A stretch of 6,008 nucleotides of DNA from an uncultured Chloroflexota bacterium (GTDB taxonomy: Bacteria > Chloroflexota > Anaerolineae > Anaerolineales > Villigracilaceae), in the NCBI GenBank assembly GCA_903837815.1, contig CAILWD010000357.1:1-6008 (forward strand). The letters run 5' to 3'. Below are positions 1 to 5,765 of this stretch, in pieces (the stretch's first letter is position 1; every line of letters starts with the position of its first letter). The notes under the pieces were generated by a model. It saw nothing but the letters and a program-made list of their open reading frames with translations, had not been told where the DNA came from and made no database searches. The translations under genes were made by a program, and so were the position numbers.

Positions 1-2
1 CC

Positions 3-1007
3 ATGAAAATTGCATTTGCAGGTGCAGGGTACATCATCAATATCCATGCCAAAGCCGCACAGTTGCAAAAGGATGTGGAGCTGGCGGCAGTGGTCGAAAA
101 ATTCCCAGAGAAGTCCGCCCCCTTTGCGCAAAAATTCAAGATCAAAAAACAGTATGAAACAGTGGAACAATTACTCAAAGCCGGGGGAGTGGATGCGTTG
201 GTAATCGGCACACCAAATTTTCTGCACATGCCGCAGGCGATTGCCGCACTCAAGGCAGGTGTGTCGGTCATGGTCGAGAAACCGATGGCTATGAATACGC
301 GCGAAGCCGCGAAGATGATGGACGCCAGTGCAAAGAGCGGGGCGACACTGATGGTGGCCCATTGCTGGCGCTTCGATGAAGATGTGCTTTGGTTGAGGAA
401 TCAATCGGGGAGGTTGGGAGAAATTATTCGCACGAAAGGATATGGCATCCATACACATTGGGGCCCTGCAGGCTGGTTCACGCAAAAGCAACTGGCAGGC
501 GGCGGCGCGCTGGCAGACATGGGAATCCATGCGCTGGACACAGCGAGGTTTTTGCTCGGCGATCCGCAACCGGTTTCGGTCTATGCCAGAATTGGCACGC
601 ATTACAAGGATTTTGATGTGGACGATACAGGCGTCATCATTGTGGAGTGGGACAGCGGCGCGACCTCATACATCGAGTCGGGCTGGTGGCAGCCGCACAT
701 GGATGGCCCCGAAGCGGCGACGCAGTTATACGGCACGCAGGGATTCGGTCAACTCTTCCCGACCCAGCTCGAACTGCCAAACGCAAAAACCCAAAAGGTT
801 GACCTCGTCAAATCGGGATTCAAATTCCCGCGCAAGGAACATTGTCCGCAAACGATGTATGACGCGCAGATGGCATACTTCCTGAACTGCGTTCGCAACC
901 GCACCACACCTGTCCCCGGTGGATTGGAAGGGCTGATGAATATGAAGGTCGTGGAGGCGGCATATAAGTCCAGCGAAACTGGCAAAGTTGTAAAAATTAC
1001 GAACTGA
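3..1007 (+). CDS. Gfo/Idh/MocA family NAD(P)-dependent oxidoreductase
   Basis: This 334-residue protein is a probable cytoplasmic dehydrogenase oxidising or reducing a hydroxyl/keto group on a sugar, cyclitol or sugar derivative. Seen: an N-terminal Rossmann fold opening with MKIAFAGAGYI (Gly7, Gly9; the usual third glycine is Ile12), the family EKP motif at residues 92-94 with Lys93 as expected catalytic lysine, and the C-terminal-domain motif GGGALADMGIHALD at about 167-180, with Asp172 and His176 in the usual catalytic positions. Length is typical. The ATG at base 3 directly precedes the Rossmann strand, so the start is credible although its ribosome site lies outside the window. The stop overlaps the Shine-Dalgarno of the next gene, so it is very likely co-transcribed with the deacetylase. 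Pairing with a DegT aminotransferase suggests it forms or consumes the keto substrate of that enzyme. The exact substrate is not inferable. Confidence 0.93.
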   Translation: MKIAFAGAGYIINIHAKAAQLQKDVELAAVVEKFPEKSAPFAQKFKIKKQYETVEQLLKAGGVDALVIGTPNFLHMPQAIAALKAGVSVMVEKPMAMNTREAAKMMDASAKSGATLMVAHCWRFDEDVLWLRNQSGRLGEIIRTKGYGIHTHWGPAGWFTQKQLAGGGALADMGIHALDTARFLLGDPQPVSVYARIGTHYKDFDVDDTGVIIVEWDSGATSYIESGWWQPHMDGPEAATQLYGTQGFGQLFPTQLELPNAKTQKVDLVKSGFKFPRKEHCPQTMYDAQMAYFLNCVRNRTTPVPGGLEGLMNMKVVEAAYKSSETGKVVKITN

Positions 1008-1011
1008 GGTG
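1006..1011 (+). promoter_or_regulatory. Ribosome binding site of the deacetylase gene, overlapping the upstream stop
   Basis: GAGGTG lies 4 nt before the ATG at 1016 and shares its first two bases with the TGA stop of the dehydrogenase. This arrangement favours translational coupling of the two genes. The spacing is slightly short but workable. Confidence 0.75.
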
Positions 1012-1015
1012 AAAT

Positions 1016-2371
1016 ATGCAGACAGCCATGATTATCAGTCCCCATGCCGATGACGCCGCCGCCTTTTGTGGCGCGACCATCGCCAAGTTCGCAAATGAAG
1101 GCTGGCACATTATCCTTGTGCGCGTCACCGATGACCGCAAGGATTCGATCGGCTTGACCATCGAGGAGACGATTGCCAAAAACACCGAAGAACTTCACAA
1201 CGCGGCGAAGATTCTGGGGGTGAATGAAATCATCGAACTGGGATTCGAAACCGATATGCTGGCAGATGTCCCACTTGGGAAACTGCGCGAGCGGATGGTG
1301 TACCTCTTCCGCAAGTACAAACCCTACGCCGTCTTCACGTTCGACCCGTTTGGACTGTATGAAAATAACCAGGACCATGTCCGCGTGGCGCAGGCAGTGG
1401 ACGAGGCACTCTGGGTCTCCTGCTTCGACAAGCACTATCCTGAGCATTTTGCGGAGGGACTTGAACCGTTCTCGGTTTGCGAGCGCTGGTACTTTGCCCG
1501 TCAGTTACCCAACGTAACCCACTACGAAGAAATCGCTGGGACGATTGAGCGGAAGATCGATGCGGTCTGCGCCCACCGTGAGATGATGCGCAACACCATC
1601 AACCAATACCAACTCCAGTTGAAGACCTGGGGCAAACAGGTGGCTTGGCTGCAAGAATCGAAGGAAGGCAACCTGAAGCCGCTGGTCGGGATGTTCCTGC
1701 AGGAACAGGCCAAGGCGCTGGCGGAAGCCGCAGGCTGGGATACGGAAATGTATCTTGCCGAAGCCTACCGCATGGAACGTTTCGGCGGTCTGGAACCGCT
1801 ATTCCAGATGATGGCGGAACCATTGGAAAATGCCACGCCTGCACCTGCACGCGTCGAATTGGATCAACCGCATGAAACGAAGGTAGATGAAAAACAGCAG
1901 GCGCACCTTATCCCCGTGGATATCCACGAACGTGTGCGTCTGATGGGACACCACCACCTGTGCGCGGGCGCGTTCGATGAACTGCTCGAGTTGCCTGTCT
2001 TCCAATTGGGCTACGCCTCGCTGGTGGAACATCTAAAACCCAATCCCGATTTGATTGTTGAAACCGTGTACGGGTACGGGTTGTTCTGTTATCACTGCGG
2101 TTACTTCTCGCAGGAGGAGGGACGCTGTACCACGGGCTGGAAAAACAAGATCGCCAAGGATGTCGCGGTGCTCGATCATCTTGGTCTCAAGCCTGGCAGC
2201 CAGACGCGTCTTGAAGACCTGCAAAAACTGCTCGCGGAGAAAGTTCCTTATGAAAAACTTGAAGAGTTCTGCGGACCCGGCGGCGAAGGCAAGTGCGAGA
2301 TGTATGCGCTGGGAGTCTGTCAGAAGGCTTACTCCGGCCTGCGGAAGAAATACGGAATAGAGTCCAAATAA
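1016..2371 (+). CDS. PIG-L/LmbE-type deacetylase fused to a cysteine-rich DUF1284-like domain
   Basis: This 451-residue protein has two parts. Residues 1-about 270 form a PIG-L/LmbE domain, a family of zinc enzymes that remove N-acetyl (or similar acyl) groups from amino sugars and their conjugates. Seen: PHADD at residues 9-13 (family form PHPDD; His10 and Asp13 as zinc ligands, Asp12 as general base) and NNQDH at 117-121, giving the third zinc ligand His121. Asn118 stands where MshB-type enzymes have a catalytic His. After a low-complexity linker (about 271-297), residues 298-446 resemble DUF1284: RLMGHHHLC (308-316), CYHC (358-361) with C371, a segment DVAVLDHLGLKPG (382-394), and a final Cys cluster at 419, 427 and 435. 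Seven cysteines there suggest a metal or Fe-S site. It has no signal peptide and is probably cytoplasmic. The deacetylase call is firm, the DUF1284 call moderate, and the substrate unknown. Confidence 0.9.
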   Translation: MQTAMIISPHADDAAAFCGATIAKFANEGWHIILVRVTDDRKDSIGLTIEETIAKNTEELHNAAKILGVNEIIELGFETDMLADVPLGKLRERMVYLFRKYKPYAVFTFDPFGLYENNQDHVRVAQAVDEALWVSCFDKHYPEHFAEGLEPFSVCERWYFARQLPNVTHYEEIAGTIERKIDAVCAHREMMRNTINQYQLQLKTWGKQVAWLQESKEGNLKPLVGMFLQEQAKALAEAAGWDTEMYLAEAYRMERFGGLEPLFQMMAEPLENATPAPARVELDQPHETKVDEKQQAHLIPVDIHERVRLMGHHHLCAGAFDELLELPVFQLGYASLVEHLKPNPDLIVETVYGYGLFCYHCGYFSQEEGRCTTGWKNKIAKDVAVLDHLGLKPGSQTRLEDLQKLLAEKVPYEKLEEFCGPGGEGKCEMYALGVCQKAYSGLRKKYGIESK

Positions 2372-2377
2372 CCCATC

Positions 2378-2383
2378 GAGGAG
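2378..2383 (+). promoter_or_regulatory. Ribosome binding site of the MFS gene
   Basis: GAGGAG sits 7 nt upstream of the ATG at 2391, in the 19-bp gap after the deacetylase stop. This strong, well-spaced site fixes the start and leaves no room for a separate promoter. Confidence 0.85.
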
Positions 2384-2390
2384 AAACAAC

Positions 2391-3701
2391 ATGCAATCCA
2401 CCAACAAAGGGTTTCGTGCCCGCATCCTGACCGCGCTCGGTTTCGGCTTCTTCATCGACTCCGCCGAGGATGTGGCCCTGCCAATGCTTTGGCCCGCTGT
2501 CCGTACTGCGCTCGGACTTTCCTACGCCCAACTGGGATACATCGACAGCATCCGCGTCATCTTCCAAACCTTCAGCGGCCCCTTTTGGGGGATGCTGGCT
2601 GATCGCTATAACCGCAAATGGATTCTGGTGATTGGAACCGGAGTCTGGGGCTTGTGGACATCGATCTGCGGACTCGCCACCGACTATTGGCAACTGCTCA
2701 TCATCCGCGTGGTGGCTTGCATTGGGTTGGGATGTTTATACCCGGCTGCCTTCAGCCTGCTTTCCGATTCGTTCGGTCCCAAACAACGCGGACGTGCCAT
2801 GGGAACCATCAGCGCCATCGGTATGTTTGGTATCGTGGCGGGAGCATTGGTCTTTGGCGAAGTCATCGGTATTTCTGAAAATGGCTGGCGGATTGGTTTC
2901 GTCGGGCTTGGGCTGACAAGCGTCCTCTCCGGGCTGGTGATTGCGATCCTTGTAAAAGAGCCGGTGCGCGGCGCGGCCGAACCCGAATTGGAAAGCATCA
3001 TTACAAAAGAATCCGCCGCAAAATTCAAGTTCAGCATGAAAGATGTCAAGGAATTGTTCGGCGTGAAAACCGTGCTGGTGAACTTTCTGCAGGGGATTTT
3101 CATGCTGACCACCATCAATGCGCTGGCAACATTCTATGTCACCTGGCTGGTGGATGACCGTGGATTCTCGGAAGGCGATGCGCCCTTGTTCTTTGGCGGT
3201 GTGGTCATTTCGCTGGCGGTTGGCAATTTCGTCGGAGGTGTAGTGGGTGACTGGGCATTCCGCCACTGGCCGAAATATGGCCGCGCAGTGGTTTCGCAAA
3301 TATCCATCGGCATCTCCCTTCCAGCGATGTGGTACCTGTTCTCATATGCCAACGATACAGCATCCATCCTCGTCTTCTCGATCATTTCAGGATTCTTCCT
3401 CGACTGGACGCGGCGTGGCGCGATGCAGCCGATGGTGCAGAATGCGGTGCGTCCCGAATTACGCGCCACTGCCATGGCATTAACGGAATTCGTCAATGGC
3501 GCATTTGCCTCGGTGGTCATCATTCTGTTTGGGAATTTCGCCAACCAGTACGGGCTTTCGCAAACCCTGCTTATCCTTACCAGTGGATTCTGGCTGATCG
3601 CTTTCCTGGTCACACCGCTCTACTATCTCGTCTACCCGGCGGATGCGCAACGCTTGCACGGTCAAATGCAGGAACGGCGTGAACTGATTAAGGGCAGATG
3701 A
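2391..3701 (+). CDS. Major facilitator superfamily (MFS) transporter, 12 predicted helices
   Basis: This 436-residue inner-membrane protein is a probable secondary transporter driven by an ion gradient. Seen: about twelve hydrophobic segments (roughly residues 11-33, 47-66, 77-97, 101-124, 137-158, 168-188, 225-250, 265-286, 300-320, 325-345, 360-383, 393-416) split by a charged central loop at about 190-223. The MFS signature between helices 2 and 3 is clear, GMLADRYNRK at 67-76 (Gly67, Asp71, Arg75), and a weaker copy, GGVVGDWAFR, lies at 282-291 after helix 8. RVVACIGLGCLYPAAFSLLSD (106-126) is a typical helix-4/5 segment. The acidic pair Asp23 and Glu26 in helix 1 could bind cation or substrate. 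Its position between the deacetylase and the aminotransferase suggests it moves the pathway's substrate or product, but import versus export is not decidable here. Confidence 0.94.
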   Translation: MQSTNKGFRARILTALGFGFFIDSAEDVALPMLWPAVRTALGLSYAQLGYIDSIRVIFQTFSGPFWGMLADRYNRKWILVIGTGVWGLWTSICGLATDYWQLLIIRVVACIGLGCLYPAAFSLLSDSFGPKQRGRAMGTISAIGMFGIVAGALVFGEVIGISENGWRIGFVGLGLTSVLSGLVIAILVKEPVRGAAEPELESIITKESAAKFKFSMKDVKELFGVKTVLVNFLQGIFMLTTINALATFYVTWLVDDRGFSEGDAPLFFGGVVISLAVGNFVGGVVGDWAFRHWPKYGRAVVSQISIGISLPAMWYLFSYANDTASILVFSIISGFFLDWTRRGAMQPMVQNAVRPELRATAMALTEFVNGAFASVVIILFGNFANQYGLSQTLLILTSGFWLIAFLVTPLYYLVYPADAQRLHGQMQERRELIKGR

Positions 3702-3757
3702 TCATTACTCACCCAGATGGATTCGATGAAAGTCAAATTCCTTACAAACAGCAATGA
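3698..3757 (+). other. Possible 19-codon ORF overlapping the MFS stop (ATGA)
   Basis: An ATG at 3698 overlaps the TGA of the MFS gene in the ATGA arrangement typical of translational coupling and opens a 19-codon frame (MIITHPDGFDESQIPYKQQ) ending at 3757. AAGG lies only 4 nt before it, a poor ribosome site. It could be a tiny coupled peptide, the stub of a lost gene, or chance. No family is recognised, and the frame is too short to judge by coding statistics. Chance is the default reading. Confidence 0.15.
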
Positions 3758-3766
3758 TTGGTATAA

Positions 3767-3772
3767 AAGGAG
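3767..3772 (+). promoter_or_regulatory. Ribosome binding site that decides the aminotransferase start
   Basis: AAGGAG lies 8 nt before the ATG at 3781. An in-frame ATG at 3754 lies upstream of this site and lacks its own Shine-Dalgarno, so 3781 is the better start; its product begins MSELAILGG, which is the usual opening for this enzyme family. Confidence 0.88.
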
Positions 3773-3780
3773 AAATTAAA

Positions 3781-5058
3781 ATGTCTGAATTAGCAATTTT
3801 GGGCGGTCCAAAAACTCGAACAGAGCCATATCCCGCCTGGCCGGTCTGGGATCAACGCGACATCGATGCTGTGACAGAGGTTATCAAATCCGGGCGATGG
3901 GGCGGTTACCCTTATCCCGGTCCCAAGACTACCGAGTTGGCGAAAAAATTCGCCGAACTGCAGGGCGGCGGATACGCCGTGCCAATGGCAAACGGCACGG
4001 TTACCATGGAAGTCGCTTTGCGCGCTTCCAATATTGGTTGGGGGGATGAAGTCATTGTCCCAGCGTACACCTTCCAGGCAACCGCATCTGCGCCGATGAG
4101 TGCAGGCGCAATTCCGGTCATTGTGGATATCGATCCAAACACCTATTGCCTTGATGTAAAAGCTGCTACCAGAGCCATTACGCCAAAGACAAAAGCCATC
4201 ATCCCTGTGCATCTCGGTTCGAACATGGCGGACATGGATGCGATCATGGGATTGGCAGAGAAGCACAACCTGGTCGTGATCGAGGACTGTGCCCATGCCC
4301 ATGGGGCGAAGTGGCGCGGCATGGGCGCCGGCACGATTGGGCACTTCGGCTCGTTTTCCCTACAATCGTCGAAGACGCTTACCTCCGGCGAAGGCGGAAT
4401 CTTGTTGTGCCGCACACCCGAATTGGCTGCGTTGGCCGCCTCGATCATCGACTGTGGACGTCCACACGCACTGGGCGGCGGAGCCGATGACCCCAACGGG
4501 TTGTCCATGCAGGGTGGGAACTTCCGTCTGAGCGAATTACAAGCTACATTAGCACTGGTCGGCATCGAAAGATTTCCAGCACAGGCCAAACAACGCGAGG
4601 AAATGGCGTCTTACATGGATGAAGCCCTGAGTGAAATTCCCGGTGTGCGCGTACTGAGGCGTGATGAACGTCATACCACACGGTCGTTCTATCGTTACAT
4701 CTTCGCCATCGATCCACAGAAATTCGGAGTTGAACATGACGTGATGTGCGCCGTCTTGGGAGCAGAAGGCGTGCCTTGCTGGGTTGGGTATGAAGCCATG
4801 CATAATTATGAGTTGTTTCAGCCGCAAAAATCGAAACTTGCCGTGCCAAATGCCTTTCCTGAAAACTTCGATTTCAAAAACATGCATCTTCCCGAAGCGA
4901 CACGCGCCTGCGAACGTGAATCTATCTGGCTTGATGAAAGTATTTTCCGCGCGGGCACAAAGGGCGTGGACGATGCTGTTGCGGCAATCAAGAAGATCCA
5001 AAAGAACGCTCAGGAATTAAATAATGCAACAGAGACATTCCGAATAAAACGCAAATAG
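3781..5058 (+). CDS. DegT/DnrJ/EryC1/StrS PLP-dependent aminotransferase (scyllo-inosose/AHBA-synthase-like)
   Basis: This 425-residue fold-type I PLP enzyme, normally a cytoplasmic dimer, transfers an amino group (commonly from Glu or Gln) to a keto-sugar or keto-cyclitol. Seen: SGRWGG near residues 37-42, NGT at 71-73, PAYTFQATASA (94-104), DIDPNTYCLD (116-125), VIEDCAHAHGA (166-176) with Asp169 expected to bind the PLP ring nitrogen, and SFSLQSSKTLTSGEGG (191-206) with Lys198 as the Schiff-base lysine; NFRLSELQA follows at 247-255. All catalytic landmarks are intact. The TYCLD and AHAHGA segments and the SSKTLTSGEGG form resemble aminocyclitol (scyllo-inosose) and AHBA-synthase-type members more than LPS perosamine or QuiNAc types; this is a motif impression, not an alignment. 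It lies 79 bp after the transporter, probably in the same operon. The C-terminus appears complete, and the remnant insertion sequence starts about 40 bp beyond the stop. Confidence 0.93.
   Translation: MSELAILGGPKTRTEPYPAWPVWDQRDIDAVTEVIKSGRWGGYPYPGPKTTELAKKFAELQGGGYAVPMANGTVTMEVALRASNIGWGDEVIVPAYTFQATASAPMSAGAIPVIVDIDPNTYCLDVKAATRAITPKTKAIIPVHLGSNMADMDAIMGLAEKHNLVVIEDCAHAHGAKWRGMGAGTIGHFGSFSLQSSKTLTSGEGGILLCRTPELAALAASIIDCGRPHALGGGADDPNGLSMQGGNFRLSELQATLALVGIERFPAQAKQREEMASYMDEALSEIPGVRVLRRDERHTTRSFYRYIFAIDPQKFGVEHDVMCAVLGAEGVPCWVGYEAMHNYELFQPQKSKLAVPNAFPENFDFKNMHLPEATRACERESIWLDESIFRAGTKGVDDAVAAIKKIQKNAQELNNATETFRIKRK
4859..4875 (+). repeat. Copy 1 of a 17-bp exact direct repeat
   Basis: CTGAAAACTTCGATTTC occurs here inside the aminotransferase gene and again at 5461-5477 in the insertion-sequence OrfA, same orientation, 602 bp apart. 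Flanking bases differ on both sides. Here it encodes part of ENFDF on the plus strand; the other copy is read on the minus strand, so shared protein ancestry does not explain it. Confidence 0.45.
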
Positions 5059-5099
5059 AAGGCATATCCGCTCGTGCTCCCTCCTTTCTTAAGTATACG

Positions 5100-5189
5100 T
5101 GTGCTGGCTTGATAACGATAAGTCCCACGATTCAAATTCACTGCTCGACAGGCTTGCCGTTCACTTATCTCATTCTCTGTGATCGCGTA
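5100..5189 (-). pseudogene. IS3-family transposase OrfB remnant (N-terminal fragment only)
   Basis: In the minus-strand frame -1 to OrfA, codons from 5189 down to 5100 read YAITENEISERQACRAVNLN followed by RGTYRYQAST. This matches the ISERxACRxxxLxRxxYRY block at the start of IS3-family OrfB (the HTH_21 region), which precedes the missing rve/DDE integrase core. Beyond 5100 the frame stays open into sequence antisense to the aminotransferase tail but no longer looks like transposase. The fragment joins OrfA either by a one-base loss around 5189 or by a -1 ribosomal slip farther upstream. It is non-functional in either case. Confidence 0.75.
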
Positions 5190-5482
5190 TTTACCAGCTC
5201 TCGTTGTTCTTCCGAATTTAGATTTTTTTCGATAATATCCTTGATCACCGCATGTTCCAGACTCAAGTTCGCATACATTTGTTTCAGCCGTCGATTTTCT
5301 TCTTCCAGTTCCTTCAGTAGCTTCAGGTCACTGGCTGACATGCCGCTGTACTTTGCTTTCCACTTGTAGAAGGATGCTTTGCTAAACCCATGTTGGCGTA
5401 CAAGTTCTTCCAGCGCCATGCCTGCTTCGGCTTCTTTCAGGATGTTTACAATCTGGCTTTCTGAAAACTTCGATTTCTTCAT
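5165..5482 (-). CDS. IS3-family transposase OrfA (DNA-binding subunit), element degraded
   Basis: This 105-residue protein is the small regulatory and DNA-binding partner of an IS3-type transposase. Seen: MKKSKFSESQIVNILKEAEA, then a helix-turn-helix (about residues 23-45, ALEELVRQHG...SFYKWKAKY), the family GMSASD hinge, and a leucine-zipper-like coiled coil at about 52-88 (LKELEEENRRLKQMYANLSLE). Typical OrfA proteins of this group end near IEKKL at about 88-90 residues; this one continues through NSEEQRELVN, which itself looks like the first residues of OrfB, and then ends in an unrelated tail (TRSQRMR). That pattern suggests a frameshift near residue 98-99. The start is supported by AGGAGA 10 nt upstream. 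The gene may be expressed but, without OrfB, cannot catalyse transposition. Confidence 0.85.
   Translation of the reverse strand: MKKSKFSESQIVNILKEAEAGMALEELVRQHGFSKASFYKWKAKYSGMSASDLKLLKELEEENRRLKQMYANLSLEHAVIKDIIEKNLNSEEQRELVNTRSQRMR
5223..5229 (-). other. A7 slippery tract near the end of OrfA
   Basis: On the minus strand the OrfA codons GAA AAA AAT contain seven consecutive A, giving the heptamer A-AAA-AAT in the correct phase for a -1 slip. A slip here enters exactly the frame that carries the OrfB fragment. IS3-family elements commonly use such A-rich tracts to make an OrfAB fusion. The residues read immediately after the slip (SKFGRTTRAG) are not OrfB-like, so this may not be the functional site. 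Confidence 0.4.
5461..5477 (+). repeat. Copy 2 of a 17-bp exact direct repeat
   Basis: Same 17 bases as 4859-4875, here covering OrfA codons 2-7 (KKSKFS, read on the minus strand). It could be a chance match or a trace of recombination between the element and the operon end. Confidence 0.45.
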
Positions 5483-5492
5483 GATGTGGATC

Positions 5493-5498
5493 TCTCCT
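5493..5498 (-). promoter_or_regulatory. Ribosome binding site of OrfA
   Basis: On the minus strand AGGAGA is located 10 nt before the OrfA ATG (5482-5480). Spacing is a little long but supports this start over any internal Met. Confidence 0.55.
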
Positions 5499-5531
5499 GG
5501 CTATATTTTGCCATGATTTTTCCACTTCTCA

Positions 5532-5765
5532 CTGGTATGATTTTACGGGATGGTTATCCCTGCCCCGAAAGATTAATAGCAACTATTTAGGCAATTACGC
5601 CCCTTGGAAGGGGGGCGTAATTATTTTTATAAATTTTTCCTTGAAGACCCCCATATATAGGCATAACAAGCCTCGCAGACACCAAATATTGTGTTCCCTT
5701 GAGATTACATCGCCAATACGATGTTTAGGCGACCACTTTTGACTTTGGCATAGTAAAATTGCCGC
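5532..5765. other. Intergenic spacer without a recognisable gene
   Basis: Apart from the terminator at 5593-5628 no convincing feature is present. A small hairpin at 5547-5560 (GGGAT, loop GGTT, ATCCC) has no U-run. The sequence after 5630 is AT-rich. A possible weak promoter for tag is TTGAAG at 5641-5646 and TAACAA at 5664-5669 with a 17-base spacer, but the match is poor and not claimed. The 86-codon minus-strand frame at 5595-5855 overlaps the tag start and shows no family resemblance. Confidence 0.5.
5593..5628 (+). terminator. Rho-independent terminator, rightward
   Basis: AATTACGCCCC (5593-5603) pairs perfectly with GGGGCGTAATT (5612-5622), an 11-bp stem extendable by two T-G wobbles around a GGAA loop, followed by ATTTTT and more T-rich sequence to about 5638. 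The T-run lies on the plus-strand 3' side only, so it terminates rightward transcription. No complete rightward gene lies between the aminotransferase stop and this hairpin, so it most likely ends the operon, now separated from it by the insertion sequence. Confidence 0.85.

Larger units (their letters stand above)
5100..5531 (-). mobile_element. Truncated IS3-family insertion sequence remnant
   Basis: The element reads leftward: OrfA with its ribosome site, then an OrfB fragment in the -1 frame, after which transposase similarity stops near 5100. An intact IS3-family element is about 1.2-1.5 kb; here most of OrfB, including the DDE catalytic domain, is absent, so it cannot transpose by itself. 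The OrfA-proximal tip is a guess: reading the minus strand, TGAGAAGTGG begins at 5531, 49 nt before the OrfA start, with the TG opening usual for the family. No matching inverted end is seen in 5059-5100, so the far tip is lost and target duplication cannot be tested. Confidence 0.72.

Noticed and set aside
749..1447. 232-codon minus-strand open frame
   Set aside because: It is antisense to the dehydrogenase and deacetylase genes, spans their junction, and has no recognisable domain; it follows from codon bias in the real genes.
2736..3299. 187-codon minus-strand open frame
   Set aside because: Fully antisense to the MFS gene, rich in His, Cys and Arg as expected for a shadow of hydrophobic coding sequence; no family motif or ribosome site.
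3759..3768. TTGGTATAAA resembling a -10 promoter element
   Set aside because: It overlaps the aminotransferase Shine-Dalgarno, so a transcript starting there would lose that site, and no -35 element is apparent.
3790..4344. 184-codon minus-strand open frame
   Set aside because: Antisense to conserved PLP-aminotransferase motifs; no protein family resemblance.
5109..5369. 86-codon plus-strand frame rich in Ser and Phe
   Set aside because: It is the reverse complement of OrfA, whose HTH and coiled-coil motifs on the minus strand are unambiguous.
5547..5560. Small hairpin GGGAT-GGTT-ATCCC
   Set aside because: Only a 5-bp stem, with no T-run on either strand; not a convincing terminator or operator.
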